Positions 32,461 through 41,025 of a stretch of DNA of 46,858 nucleotides are shown here, piece by piece; the stretch's first letter is position 1; each line of letters opens with the position of its first letter. The notes beneath the pieces are model-generated. The model made no database searches and was not told the DNA's origin. It saw only the letters and a program-made list of their open reading frames with translations. A program made the translations under genes and the position numbers. The DNA comes from Clostridia bacterium (GTDB lineage Bacteria > Bacillota > Clostridia > Oscillospirales > Acutalibacteraceae), in contig JAFQFZ010000034.1 in the NCBI GenBank assembly GCA_017398425.1, forward strand, positions 1 to 46,858, in the 5' to 3' direction.

Positions 32461-33609
32461 ATGAGCGCCTATCTCGACAACAGCGCCACCACGCGCGTTT
32501 CGGCGGCGGCGGTGGACAAAGCGGTCGCCATGATGACGGTCGAGTTCGGCAACCCCTCCTCGCTTCACACGATGGGACATCACGCCGCGCAGGCAGTCAC
32601 CGCCGCTCGTCGGCAGGTGGCAACGCTGTTCGGTCTGCCGCAGGATGCGGCGTCCCTTTCCTGCATCACGTTCACCTCGGGCGGCACCGAAGCCAACAAC
32701 CTCGCGTTGTTCGGCGCGGCGGCGGCGCGCGGTCGCCGCGGTCGTCACATGGTCACGACCGCCATCGAGCACCCGTCGGTGCTGGAGGTGATGCACACCC
32801 TCGAAAAGGAAGGCTTTTCGCTGACGGTGGTAGAGCCCGATGCAAACGGCGACATTTCCGCCGGGGCGCTCGCCGATGCGTGCCGCGAGGACACCGTCCT
32901 CGTTGCCGCCATGCTCGTCAACAACGAACTCGGCACGGTACTGCCGTTGCGCGAGGCGATCCAAAAGATCCGTCGCCGCAGTCCGCTCGCGCACATTCAC
33001 TGCGACGCGGTGCAAGCAGCGGGCAAACTGCCGCTCAAGGTCCTCGCCCTCGACGCGGACAGCGTGAGCGTCAGCGGTCACAAGCTCCACGCCCCCAAAG
33101 GCGTCGGCGCGCTGTATGTCAAGCGCGGTGTGCGGATCCTTCCGCGCGTCTACGGCGGCGGTCAGGAACGCCAATTGCGTTCGGGCACGGAAGCCGTTCC
33201 GCTCATTGCGGCGTTCGGTGCGGCGGTGGAGGCGTTGCCGCCGTTCTCGGAGCAATACGCCGTGTTCCACGCGCTCGAAGCGCAACTCGAAGAAGGGCTG
33301 TCCGCCATTGACGGGGTGGTTCTCCATCGTCCCCAAAACCGCGTTCCCTATATTGTCAATGCGTCCGTCTGCGGCTTCAAGAGCGAAACGCTGGTGCATT
33401 TTCTCGCCTCGCGCGAGGTGTACGTTTCCTCGGGTTCGGCGTGCGCCAAGGGACAGCAAAGCCACGTGTTGCAAGCGCTCGGTCTCCCCAAGGAGCAGAG
33501 CGACTCCGCACTGCGCATCAGCCTGTGCGCCGACAACACAGCAGACGATATCGATCAATTTCTCGCGGCCTTGCGTGAAGCGACGGCGTCGCTCGCCTCG
33601 GTCGATTGA
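32461..33609 (+). CDS. Cysteine desulfurase (NifS/IscS type)
   Basis: PLP enzyme of 382 residues that removes sulfur from cysteine as an enzyme persulfide. The N-terminus YLDNSATTRVS, the PLP lysine Lys208 in SVSGHKLHAPKGVGALYV, the GGGQERQLRSGTE loop and the active Cys328 in SSGSACAKG are all present. AAGGAGG is 8 bases before ATG 32461. ThiI two genes downstream needs a persulfide donor, so this enzyme is the likely sulfur source for tRNA 4-thiouridine, as in the IscS/NifZ-ThiI pairs of other Firmicutes. Confidence 0.93.
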   Translation: MSAYLDNSATTRVSAAAVDKAVAMMTVEFGNPSSLHTMGHHAAQAVTAARRQVATLFGLPQDAASLSCITFTSGGTEANNLALFGAAAARGRRGRHMVTTAIEHPSVLEVMHTLEKEGFSLTVVEPDANGDISAGALADACREDTVLVAAMLVNNELGTVLPLREAIQKIRRRSPLAHIHCDAVQAAGKLPLKVLALDADSVSVSGHKLHAPKGVGALYVKRGVRILPRVYGGGQERQLRSGTEAVPLIAAFGAAVEALPPFSEQYAVFHALEAQLEEGLSAIDGVVLHRPQNRVPYIVNASVCGFKSETLVHFLASREVYVSSGSACAKGQQSHVLQALGLPKEQSDSALRISLCADNTADDIDQFLAALREATASLASVD

Positions 33610-33647
33610 GGTTCTATTTGGTTTATTACAGAAAGGCAGGGTTTCCT

Positions 33648-35366
33648 ATGTCGAATTCCGATAAACATCGCCCGCTCGACGTCAGCGGCGAAGACACGAC
33701 CCCCGTCACCCCGACGGAGCAGATCGTGGAGCCGCTCGAGGGCGGTACCGCCGACGTGCTGGCCGCCGTTCCGCGCAAAGCGAAGGCGCCCAAAAAGGTC
33801 ACCTCGGTGGAAAAGGCGGGTGAGGCGAAGAAGGTGCGCCGCATGGGTGCCATCCGCGCCGCGCGCGCCGTTGTCCCCGGCTACGGCGACGATACGTTTG
33901 ACCTGGTGCGCAAATCGACGCTCCTTCTGGCGATCCTCGTGCTGGTCGCGGCGATCTGCCTGTTGCTCGAGGACCGCGTCATCAACCCGATGCTCAACAG
34001 CAACGCCGCCGCGTCCATCCGCAACACGATGTATGTCAACGAAGGCGTGACCCCCGTCCTCAACGAGGCGGAGCAGAACTTTGCCTATCCGCCCGGACTG
34101 CAGGATTCGTTCAAAAAGCTGTACTATCAAAATCAGGACACGCGCGGCTGGCTGAGCTTCAACTCGCCCGACGGCACGACCATCGCCGTCGATTACCCCG
34201 TGCTGTGGAGCGGCGACAACGACTACTACCTCAACCACGATTTCTACCAGACTTACAACAAGAACGGTGCGCTGTTCTTTGACTTCCGCAACCAGTTCAG
34301 CTCCCCCTCGGACGTCAACCGCAACCTCATCATCTACGGTCACAACATGGCCAGCGGTCAGATGTTCGCATGCCTCAACCGCCTGCTCTACGGCGTGGAC
34401 TATGCGCGTCTCGCGCCCACGCTCACGATGAACACCATCTACGAAGAAGCGACCTACAAGGTGTTTGCGGTCATGGTCGTCAACAGCAACCAGGTCGACG
34501 GCACGCCGTTCGGCTACCTGCGCACCTCGTTCTCCGACGACGTGGATTTTGCGAACTTCCTTGCGGAGATCACCGCGCGCTCGCTGTATGTGTACGGCGA
34601 CGTGGATCTCCGCCCCGACGACAACATCCTGATGATGTCCACCTGCAACACCTCGGGCGAAGTGCACTTCACCGAAGGGCGTACCGTCGTGGTGGCGCGC
34701 AAGGTGCGCGAGGGCGAAGACCCCGCCACCGACCCCAACACGATCTACTACAACAACGACGTGATCATGCCCTACGGCTGGTACAAGAACCAGAACGTGG
34801 AGCCGCACCCCTACTACACCGATCCCAACTACTATATCCCCGAGCTTCCCAGCCTCAAGCCGTATCTCGAGGAGCTGGAGAACCTGGTGCAGTCGGGCGA
34901 GACGCTCCCGAACTCGCAACCCGGTGTGACCATCCCGAGCATCACCATCCCGACGACCACCACCTCGACCACCGTGGGCACCACCGCCACCACCAAGCCC
35001 GAAAAGAAGCTCTACACCATCACCATCAACACCCCGCTGTCTTACAAAGTGGGCGAGAGCTTTGACTACAAAAACACCACCGTCATCGGCTGGTACACCA
35101 ACGGCGAGCGTGTCGCGATCAATCCGCGTCACTGCGCGATCACGGGCTTCAACTCCTCGCATCCGAGCCGTTGCCACGTCACCATCCACTACGGTCAATT
35201 GAAGCAATCCTTCACCGTGACCATTCGTCGACCGGACGAGGACCCGAGCGTGCCGTCCACGACGCCGACCACACCGCCCGATACCACCGCGCCCATCTCC
35301 CCCGACACCACCGCCACCACGGTGACCGAGCCCACCTCGCCTCCCGAGGACGCGGTGTCGAACTGA
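33648..35366 (+). CDS. Class B sortase with long cytoplasmic N-terminus and Thr/Pro-rich tail
   Basis: Membrane transpeptidase of 572 residues. A basic cytoplasmic region 1-88 is followed by one membrane helix (about 89-108) and the sortase B domain (about 150-355), with His232 in IIYGHNMASG, Cys333 in MMSTCNTSG and Arg345 in EGRTVVVA. A Thr-rich linker, an Ig-like domain (about 425-515) and a second Thr/Pro tail complete it; most sortases lack this C-terminal extension. ATG 33648 is preferred over the open frame from 33606. It sits between cysteine desulfurase and thiI with short gaps. Its substrates are not visible in this window: none of the dockerin proteins ends in a sorting signal. Confidence 0.87.
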   Translation: MSNSDKHRPLDVSGEDTTPVTPTEQIVEPLEGGTADVLAAVPRKAKAPKKVTSVEKAGEAKKVRRMGAIRAARAVVPGYGDDTFDLVRKSTLLLAILVLVAAICLLLEDRVINPMLNSNAAASIRNTMYVNEGVTPVLNEAEQNFAYPPGLQDSFKKLYYQNQDTRGWLSFNSPDGTTIAVDYPVLWSGDNDYYLNHDFYQTYNKNGALFFDFRNQFSSPSDVNRNLIIYGHNMASGQMFACLNRLLYGVDYARLAPTLTMNTIYEEATYKVFAVMVVNSNQVDGTPFGYLRTSFSDDVDFANFLAEITARSLYVYGDVDLRPDDNILMMSTCNTSGEVHFTEGRTVVVARKVREGEDPATDPNTIYYNNDVIMPYGWYKNQNVEPHPYYTDPNYYIPELPSLKPYLEELENLVQSGETLPNSQPGVTIPSITIPTTTTSTTVGTTATTKPEKKLYTITINTPLSYKVGESFDYKNTTVIGWYTNGERVAINPRHCAITGFNSSHPSRCHVTIHYGQLKQSFTVTIRRPDEDPSVPSTTPTTPPDTTAPISPDTTATTVTEPTSPPEDAVSN

Positions 35367-35384
35367 TCAAAGGAGCGTTACCCC

Positions 35385-36563
35385 ATGTCGTTTATTCCGC
35401 AGGAGATCCTGCTCGTCAAGAACGGCGAGCTGGCACTCAAAGGTCTCAACCGCGGCACGTTTGAGGACGTGTTGCTCAAGAATCTGCGCCGTCGCCTGAA
35501 GGCGGTCGGTCGCTTCTCGCTTCGCAAGTCGCAATCCACCATCTATATCGAGCCGCTCGACGAGTGGGCGGATATGGACGAGGCGGCGCGCTGTGTGTCG
35601 CAGGTGTTCGGCATCGCGGCGTATTCGCGCGCGCGCATCGTGGAAAAGGATCTCGACGCGATCGGTCGCATGGCTCCCTTGTACCTTGCCGACCTGCTTT
35701 CCGAAGCCAAGACCTTTAAGGTCGAATCCAAGCGCGCCGACAAAACCTTCCCCCACCCCTCGCCCGAGATCAGCCGCGAGGTCGGCGGGTACGTGCTCGA
35801 GGCGTTTCCCCACCTGAAGGTCGACGTGCATAATCCCGACGTGGTGGTGCACGTCGAGGTGCGCGAGATGGGCGCGTATATTCACACGCGCCAGCTCCCC
35901 GGCGCCGGCGGTATGCCTGTCGGCACGGCGGGCAAAGCGGCGATCCTCATTTCGGGCGGCATCGATTCGCCCGTCGCCGCCTACATGATGGCCAAACGCG
36001 GCATCGCCCTGACCGCCATCCACTTCGCCTCTCCCCCTTACACGAGCGAGCGCGCCGAGGAAAAGGTGTGCGACCTTTTGCGTCAGGTTTCGCTCTACGC
36101 CGGTCACATCCGCACGTTTGTTGTGCCGTTCACCGAACTGCAGGAAGCCATCCGCGACCATTGCCCCGAAGAGCTCTTTACGCTCGTCATGCGCCGCATG
36201 ATGATGCGCATCGCCTCGATGGTGGCCGTGCGTGAAGGTTGCGGCGCCCTGATCACCGGTGAAAGCCTCGGTCAGGTCGCGAGCCAAACGATCCCCGCCC
36301 TTGCTTGCACCGATGCGGTGGCGACACTCCCCGTGTTCCGTCCCGTCATCGGCATGGACAAAGAGGAGATCATCCGCATCGCCCGAAAGATCGACACCTT
36401 TGATCTGTCGATCCAGCCGTTCGAGGATTGCTGCACGGTGTTCACCCCGCGCCATCCGCGCACGCGCCCGACGATCGAGATGCTCGAGCACGCGGAAGCC
36501 GCCTTCGATTTTGAATCGATGTGCCGGCGTGCCGCCGACAACACCCGCATCGTGAAATTGTAA
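35385..36563 (+). CDS. thiI: tRNA 4-thiouridine synthase ThiI
   Basis: ATP-dependent sulfurtransferase of 392 residues that thiolates U8 of tRNA. An N-terminal ferredoxin-like/THUMP region (about 1-165: KNGELALKGLNRGTFE, FKVESKRADKTFPHPSPEI) is followed by a PP-loop domain with ISGGIDSPVAAYMMAKRG and GESLGQVASQT. The CCTVF motif near the C-terminus is typical. There is no rhodanese extension, so this is the short Firmicutes form that relies on a partner desulfurase, encoded two genes upstream. AAAGGAG precedes ATG 35385. Confidence 0.94.
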   Translation: MSFIPQEILLVKNGELALKGLNRGTFEDVLLKNLRRRLKAVGRFSLRKSQSTIYIEPLDEWADMDEAARCVSQVFGIAAYSRARIVEKDLDAIGRMAPLYLADLLSEAKTFKVESKRADKTFPHPSPEISREVGGYVLEAFPHLKVDVHNPDVVVHVEVREMGAYIHTRQLPGAGGMPVGTAGKAAILISGGIDSPVAAYMMAKRGIALTAIHFASPPYTSERAEEKVCDLLRQVSLYAGHIRTFVVPFTELQEAIRDHCPEELFTLVMRRMMMRIASMVAVREGCGALITGESLGQVASQTIPALACTDAVATLPVFRPVIGMDKEEIIRIARKIDTFDLSIQPFEDCCTVFTPRHPRTRPTIEMLEHAEAAFDFESMCRRAADNTRIVKL

Positions 36564-36570
36564 GGTATAC

Positions 36571-36605
36571 AAAAAGGACGATCCCTCGGGATCGTCCTTT
36601 TTTGT
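36571..36605 (+). terminator. Intrinsic terminator of the thiI operon
   Basis: A 15-bp stem (36571-36585 with about 36588-36602), followed by a T-tract. Confidence 0.9.
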
Positions 36606-36730
36606 TGTAGGTTTGTATCGGCTGATGTAGACCCAAACCTCCCTTGTCAAAGGGAGGTGGATTTTGGCATCGCGAGATGCCAAAAGGCGGAGGGATTCCG
36701 TTTACAAGGTTGCCATGAGTTTGTGGGAGC

Positions 36731-36754
36731 GGAACGGATAAATCCGTTCCCTAC
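36731..36754 (-). repeat. GTAG + hairpin (REP-like) palindrome, array copy 1
   Basis: Minus strand: GTAG, then arms GGAACGGAT/ATCCGTTCC, with CTAC at 36751-36754 on the plus strand. Confidence 0.65.
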
Positions 36755-36795
36755 ATCTTGTCAAAGGGAGGTTTTTTCACGCTCCCCTCTATCGC

Positions 36796-36821
36796 GGGAC
36801 GATGTGGGCATCGTCCCCTAC
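36796..36821 (-). repeat. GTAG + hairpin (REP-like) palindrome, array copy 2
   Basis: Arms GGGACGATG/CATCGTCCC (36796-36804 with 36809-36817) and CTAC at 36818-36821. It is identical over 29 bases (36795-36823) to 22305-22333 inside the transposase gene. Confidence 0.78.
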
Positions 36822-36840
36822 AAGGTTGCCATTGGTTAGC

Positions 36841-36864
36841 GTAGGGCGGTGCCTTGGTGCCGCC
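36841..36864 (+). repeat. GTAG + hairpin (REP-like) palindrome, array copy 3
   Basis: GTAG (36841-36844), then a 9-pair stem 36845-36853 with 36856-36864 that includes two G-U type pairs. Confidence 0.5.
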
Positions 36865-36981
36865 GCGTTTTGTATAAAAACTCCCTCCGTCAAAACCTGC
36901 GGTTTTGCCACCTCCCTCAACGAGGGAGGCAAGGTGGCTGCACCGTATTTTCGTAGGGCGACGCCCGTGAAATCCCATCAC

Positions 36982-37008
36982 GGAACGGCACTTGAGGCCG
37001 TTCCCTAC
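36982..37008 (-). repeat. GTAG + hairpin (REP-like) palindrome, array copy 4
   Basis: Arms GGAACGGC/GCCGTTCC (36982-36989 with 36997-37004), loop ACTTGAG, then CTAC (37005-37008). A smaller hairpin CCGTGA/TCACGG (36965-36983) overlaps its start, and a further GTAG lies at 36953. Confidence 0.6.
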
Positions 37009-37029
37009 GCAATCCTCACATATCACAAC

Positions 37030-37059
37030 AAAAAACGAGGTGCATGCACCTCGTTTTTT
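37030..37059 (-). terminator. Terminator of the ABC exporter operon
   Basis: A 30-base perfect palindrome (15-bp arms) with A/T runs at both ends. The following 37088-37120 is a run of ATTCTTC/ATTTTTC direct repeats just after the ABC gene stop. Confidence 0.85.
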
Positions 37060-37124
37060 TCATTCCGTCGCGCAACGCGCGACTCCTTCATTTTTCATTT
37101 TTCATTCTTCATTCTTCATTGCTC

Positions 37125-38939
37125 TTATCGGTATTTCTCCGCTTGCAGGCGGAACATCTCGGCGTATTTGCCGTTTTGCGCCATCAGCTCGTCATGCGAG
37201 CCGCTCTCGATGACGCGTCCGTCCTCGAGCATGAAGATGACGTCCGCCATGCGCGTCGTCGACAGACGGTGCGAGATGAACAGGATCGTCTTATCGTCGG
37301 CAAGCTCGCGGATGGTTTCGTTCAGGCGATACTCCGACAGCGGGTCGAGCGCCGCGCTCGGTTCATCGAGAATCAGCAGATCGGCACGGCTGTACAACAC
37401 GCGCGCGATGGCGAGCTTTTGCGCCTCACCGCCCGAGAGGTTCACGCCGTCTTCCTCAAACTCCTTGGTGAGGGGCGTGTGGATGCCGAGCGGCATCCGC
37501 GCCAGACGCTTTTCAAAACCCACCTTGTGAAGCACGTCCATCAGGCGCTCCTCGTCGAGCTCTTCGCCCATGGTGACGTTTTCCGCCACCGTGGCGGCGA
37601 TGATCTGATAATCCTGAAACAGCACCGCCACCTGCTCGCGGTAGGCTTCGAGCGGATAGTCGGACAGCTTCTTGTCGCCGTAGCGCACCTCGCCCGCCGT
37701 CGGGTCATAGAGCCGCATAAACAGCTTCACGAGCGTCGATTTGCCCGCACCGTTGTAGCCGACAAGCGCCGCTTTCGTGCCGTGGGGGATGCGCATCGTC
37801 ACCCCTTTGAGGGTATCCTCCTCACACGCGGGATAGGCAAAGTGCACGTCGTTCAGTTCATACGCCGCCCCCGCGGGCAGAGCCGCCGTGCCCTCGTCGG
37901 GAAGCTCATTTTCGGTTTCGAGGAAGGTGCGCAGTTTTTCGATGTACATCGCGTGTTGTTGAAATTCGGGAAGCAGTTCCGTCACCCATGTCAGGTCGCG
38001 CTGGAGACTGTTTGTCGAGCGGTAGAGCGCAAACAGCGCGCTGTAGCTCATCGTGCCGACCACCAGCGTTTGATACAGCAGATAGGTCATGTACGCACAG
38101 TCAAACGGCAATACATCCCAACAAATACTGCGAAAATAACTCAGGAAAAAGAGTGGCTTTGCGTGCTTTTTCGTGACGGCGAGCTCTTCTTTTTCGGACT
38201 CTTTGAAATCGTCAAACAGCATCTCGTTCATGTCGCCCATGCGCAGATCTTTGGCATAATCCGCAAGGTAAAACACGCGCTTGACGTAGTCCGCGCGGCG
38301 CGCCACCGGGACGCGCTCTTCTTCGCGTTTCATGAAGCGCTTGTTGCCGCGGATGCCGAGGATCATCGTGACGGTCAGCGAGATCGCCACAAAGATCAAA
38401 CCGACGGGGTCGGTCGCCACAACGAACGTGCCCATGATCGACACGATCACCACCGTCGTGACGAGCGAACAAAACGTGTCGAGCACCTTGAGCACATGAG
38501 ACGGCGCTTCCTGCATCGCCCACACGAAGTCGTTGTAAAACTCGGGGTCGTCGTAGCGCGCCATGTCCATGGTCGCCGCTTTTTTGTAGAGCGTCAGGCG
38601 CATCTCGCGATACACCTTTTCCTCCGCTTTGGCGAGGATCTTCACCTCGAGCCACGGGGTGAACAGCATGTTGAACACCACCACCGCCGTCACGGGAATG
38701 AACATCGGCAGGATGTCGACAAACGGACGTCCCTCTTCCACCACGGCGATGATGTGCGCGATGAGGAACGTATTTTCCAAAATCAAAATGATGTGGGAAT
38801 TGAGCGACAAAAACAGCTTCGCGAGCACATACAGCTTACTGCATCGCCACAACCACCCCAGCGCAAAGCGGCAATCGCGCACACTCTTGCGCAGAGGGGG
38901 CAACTTCTCCTTAGGTACGGTCACACGCCGTCTGGGCAT
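37125..38939 (-). CDS. ABC exporter, fused membrane/ATP-binding subunit B
   Basis: Half-transporter of 604 residues: six-helix type I exporter membrane domain (about 30-320), then the nucleotide-binding domain (about 355-600). Walker A is GYNGAGKST, the Q-loop is in LFQDYQII, the signature is LSGGEAQK, and Walker B LLILDEPSAALDP has its catalytic Glu. A His is present in ISHRLS. GAGGAGG precedes ATG 38939. It overlaps the end of the upstream half-transporter by 29 bases, so they form a heterodimeric exporter. The substrate (peptide, lipid or drug) is unknown. Confidence 0.9.
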   Translation of the reverse strand: MPRRRVTVPKEKLPPLRKSVRDCRFALGWLWRCSKLYVLAKLFLSLNSHIILILENTFLIAHIIAVVEEGRPFVDILPMFIPVTAVVVFNMLFTPWLEVKILAKAEEKVYREMRLTLYKKAATMDMARYDDPEFYNDFVWAMQEAPSHVLKVLDTFCSLVTTVVIVSIMGTFVVATDPVGLIFVAISLTVTMILGIRGNKRFMKREEERVPVARRADYVKRVFYLADYAKDLRMGDMNEMLFDDFKESEKEELAVTKKHAKPLFFLSYFRSICWDVLPFDCAYMTYLLYQTLVVGTMSYSALFALYRSTNSLQRDLTWVTELLPEFQQHAMYIEKLRTFLETENELPDEGTAALPAGAAYELNDVHFAYPACEEDTLKGVTMRIPHGTKAALVGYNGAGKSTLVKLFMRLYDPTAGEVRYGDKKLSDYPLEAYREQVAVLFQDYQIIAATVAENVTMGEELDEERLMDVLHKVGFEKRLARMPLGIHTPLTKEFEEDGVNLSGGEAQKLAIARVLYSRADLLILDEPSAALDPLSEYRLNETIRELADDKTILFISHRLSTTRMADVIFMLEDGRVIESGSHDELMAQNGKYAEMFRLQAEKYR

Positions 38940-40758
38940 CGCCGCTCACCTCCTCTCCGTCGGAAACGAGGTAGGCTTCCGCCTGCTTGCGAAACAGCGC
39001 CGCATACTCACCGTCAAGTTGCATCAACGCCTTGTGCGTGCCGTGCTCGATGAGCTGTCCGTCTTTGAGCATATACACATGATCCGACAGCGCCGCCGAC
39101 GAGAGACGGTGCGAGATGAGCACCGCGATCTTGCCCTTTTCGGGATCGCACTCGCGGCACAGCCGCAAAATGGTCTCGTACATTTGATATTCCGCGATGG
39201 GATCGAGCGCCGACGAGGGCTCGTCCAAAATTACCACGGGACTCGCCTTGGCGAATGCACGCGCCACGGCGATCTTTTGGTTTTCGCCGCCCGACAGCAC
39301 CGCGCCCTTCTCGTCGAACTCACGCGTCAAACGTGTGTCGACACCGTGTTCGAGCGTCTCGGCTTTGGAAAGCACGCCGCTCTCGCGAAGCGCTTCGATC
39401 GCCGCTTCGCGGTTTTCGTCGCTCACGCGGGACAGCATGACGTTCTCGAGCACCGTGGCCGAGAACATCGCAAAATCCTGAAACGCCGCACCGATCAGCT
39501 TGCGGTAGGCGTGCAGTTCGTACTCCCGAATATCCTTGCCGTTCAAAAGGATCGTGCCCTCGGTCGGATCATACAGGCGCATGATGAGCTTGACAAGCGT
39601 CGATTTGCCGCTGCCGTTGAAGCCGACGATCGCCACCGTCTCGCCGCTTGTCAGCGTGAGCGACACGTGCGACAGCGCATCGCGCTGTTGCCCCGGGTAG
39701 CGGAAGGTCACGTCGCGCAGTTCGATCGTTTGCACCGGCAGTTCCACCGCGTCGCCCGTTTGATCCTCGGGGATCTTCGGCTCATAGTCCATGAACTTCT
39801 TCAGGTTTTGCACAAAGAGGCAGTTTTTGTTAAGATCGGTCGCGTTGTTCGTGACAAAGCGGATCATCGTGCCCGCGCTCATGATGGCGGAGCTGAGCAC
39901 CACGAAGTCGCCCAGCGGAATGACGTGATGCAAGATGGTCAGATAGGAGACCAAGAGAAGCATACCCTCAAACGCCAGCGGATAGAGGATCATGTTGCGC
40001 ACGCGCGTCCACCGCGCGATGCCCTTTGAGGTGTCGTCGATGTTTTTGCACGCACCGTCGTACGCCTCGTCATACGCTCCCGCGATCACACCGAACAACC
40101 GCGTCATACGCATCTCGCCCGCGTATTTTTGCAAAAAGGCGGTGCGGTTGACGTAGTCGAACCGACGCTGAAACGGAATGCGCTTTTGGTCGCGCTCATA
40201 AAACAAGCGGTTGACGCGCGGTCCGAACAGCCAGTTGCCTAAAAGCGGCAACAAAATGAAAAACACCGACCACCACGCCATGGAGATCATCGTCCCCACC
40301 GTGAACGCCGCCGACAGCGCATAGGTCGTCACCACCGACACCTGCCGCACCATCTGCTCGATGCGGTTGGTGGATTCGTTGGCGGCCATGGTGTAGGTGC
40401 CGTAAAACTCGGGCGTTTCGTAGCACTCAACGTCTGCGTTGGCGGCTTTCTCAAACAGCATCCGATGTAAGTCGTAGCGCAGACGGATCCTTGCAAGCGG
40501 TGCGACGTATTCCCAGACGTAGGTCTGAAACGCCACCAGCACGCATTCCGCCAAAGCGACGATCCACACGAACCACACCGCCTCCTCAAAGGAGCGGTCG
40601 ATGCCCGTTTCCCCAAACAGATAGCGCATGAACACCACCGAGAAAAACGCCCACATAAAGGCATTCATGCCCATCGTCAGGATGGAATAGATGAGGTATT
40701 TCGGTTCGCGCTTCCACACGATGCCGAGCATAAATTTCAGATTCGGGATGACCGGCAC
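38911..40758 (-). CDS. ABC exporter, fused membrane/ATP-binding subunit A
   Basis: Half-transporter of about 615 residues with a six-helix membrane domain and a C-terminal ATPase domain: Walker A GFNGSGKST, AFQDFAMF Q-loop, signature LSGGENQK, Walker B VVILDEPSSALDP, ISHRLS. The start is unclear. GTG 40758 is the first standard in-frame start but has only a weak site. A perfect AAGGAGG lies 8 bases before an in-frame ACG (40788), which would add the Lys-rich AKKTEKKEK typical of such proteins, while the ATG next to that site is out of frame. It is the first gene of a two-gene operon. Confidence 0.88.
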   Translation of the reverse strand: MPVIPNLKFMLGIVWKREPKYLIYSILTMGMNAFMWAFFSVVFMRYLFGETGIDRSFEEAVWFVWIVALAECVLVAFQTYVWEYVAPLARIRLRYDLHRMLFEKAANADVECYETPEFYGTYTMAANESTNRIEQMVRQVSVVTTYALSAAFTVGTMISMAWWSVFFILLPLLGNWLFGPRVNRLFYERDQKRIPFQRRFDYVNRTAFLQKYAGEMRMTRLFGVIAGAYDEAYDGACKNIDDTSKGIARWTRVRNMILYPLAFEGMLLLVSYLTILHHVIPLGDFVVLSSAIMSAGTMIRFVTNNATDLNKNCLFVQNLKKFMDYEPKIPEDQTGDAVELPVQTIELRDVTFRYPGQQRDALSHVSLTLTSGETVAIVGFNGSGKSTLVKLIMRLYDPTEGTILLNGKDIREYELHAYRKLIGAAFQDFAMFSATVLENVMLSRVSDENREAAIEALRESGVLSKAETLEHGVDTRLTREFDEKGAVLSGGENQKIAVARAFAKASPVVILDEPSSALDPIAEYQMYETILRLCRECDPEKGKIAVLISHRLSSAALSDHVYMLKDGQLIEHGTHKALMQLDGEYAALFRKQAEAYLVSDGEEVSGDAQTACDRT

Positions 40759-40847
40759 TTTCTCTTTTTTCTCTGTCTTCTTTGCCGTAGCTCATCCCTC
40801 CTTTCTTCTCAAAAAAACTGCCGTGTTTGCTCAAGTCCCACCCTCTC

Positions 40848-40986
40848 GCCTCCCCTTGTCAGGGGAGGTGGCACGAGCGTTAGCGAGTGACGGAGGGGTA
40901 GTCGTAACCACATGTTTGCGCCAATGGTGTCTCTCCCTCAGTCGCGACCGGCGGTCGCGCCAGCTCCCTCATCAGAGGGAGCCAAG
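40848..40986. repeat. MITE-like repeat, copy 3
   Basis: CCTCCCCTTG/CAGGGGAGG terminal hairpin, TGGCACGAGCGTTAGCGAG, TGACGGAGGGG, a short centre, then CTCCCTCAGTC, hairpin CGACCGGCGGTCG and a closing CTCCCTC/GAGGGAG hairpin. It is non-coding, between the ABC operon and the end of the acetyltransferase gene. Confidence 0.65.
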
Positions 40987-41025
40987 GTTTGGGGTTGTGC
41001 AATTCACGACAGTCTACTATTACAT

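Larger units (their letters stand above)
36637..36936. repeat. MITE-like repeat, copy 2, interrupted by REP-like palindromes
   Basis: CCTCCCTT/AAGGGAGG hairpin (36638-36658), then a 10-bp hairpin TTTTGGCATC/GATGCCAAAA (36662-36685) and GCGGAGGGATT. Further CTCCCT/GAGGGAG arms lie at 36768-36790 and 36881-36929. The skeleton matches the repeats at 9.0, 40.85 and 46.7 kb. There is no ORF of substance. Confidence 0.55.

Noticed and set aside
36637-37010. Palindrome cluster considered as a CRISPR array or integron attC sites
   Set aside because: Repeats vary in sequence, orientation and spacing, and there is no integrase or cas gene; the REP-like/MITE reading fits better.
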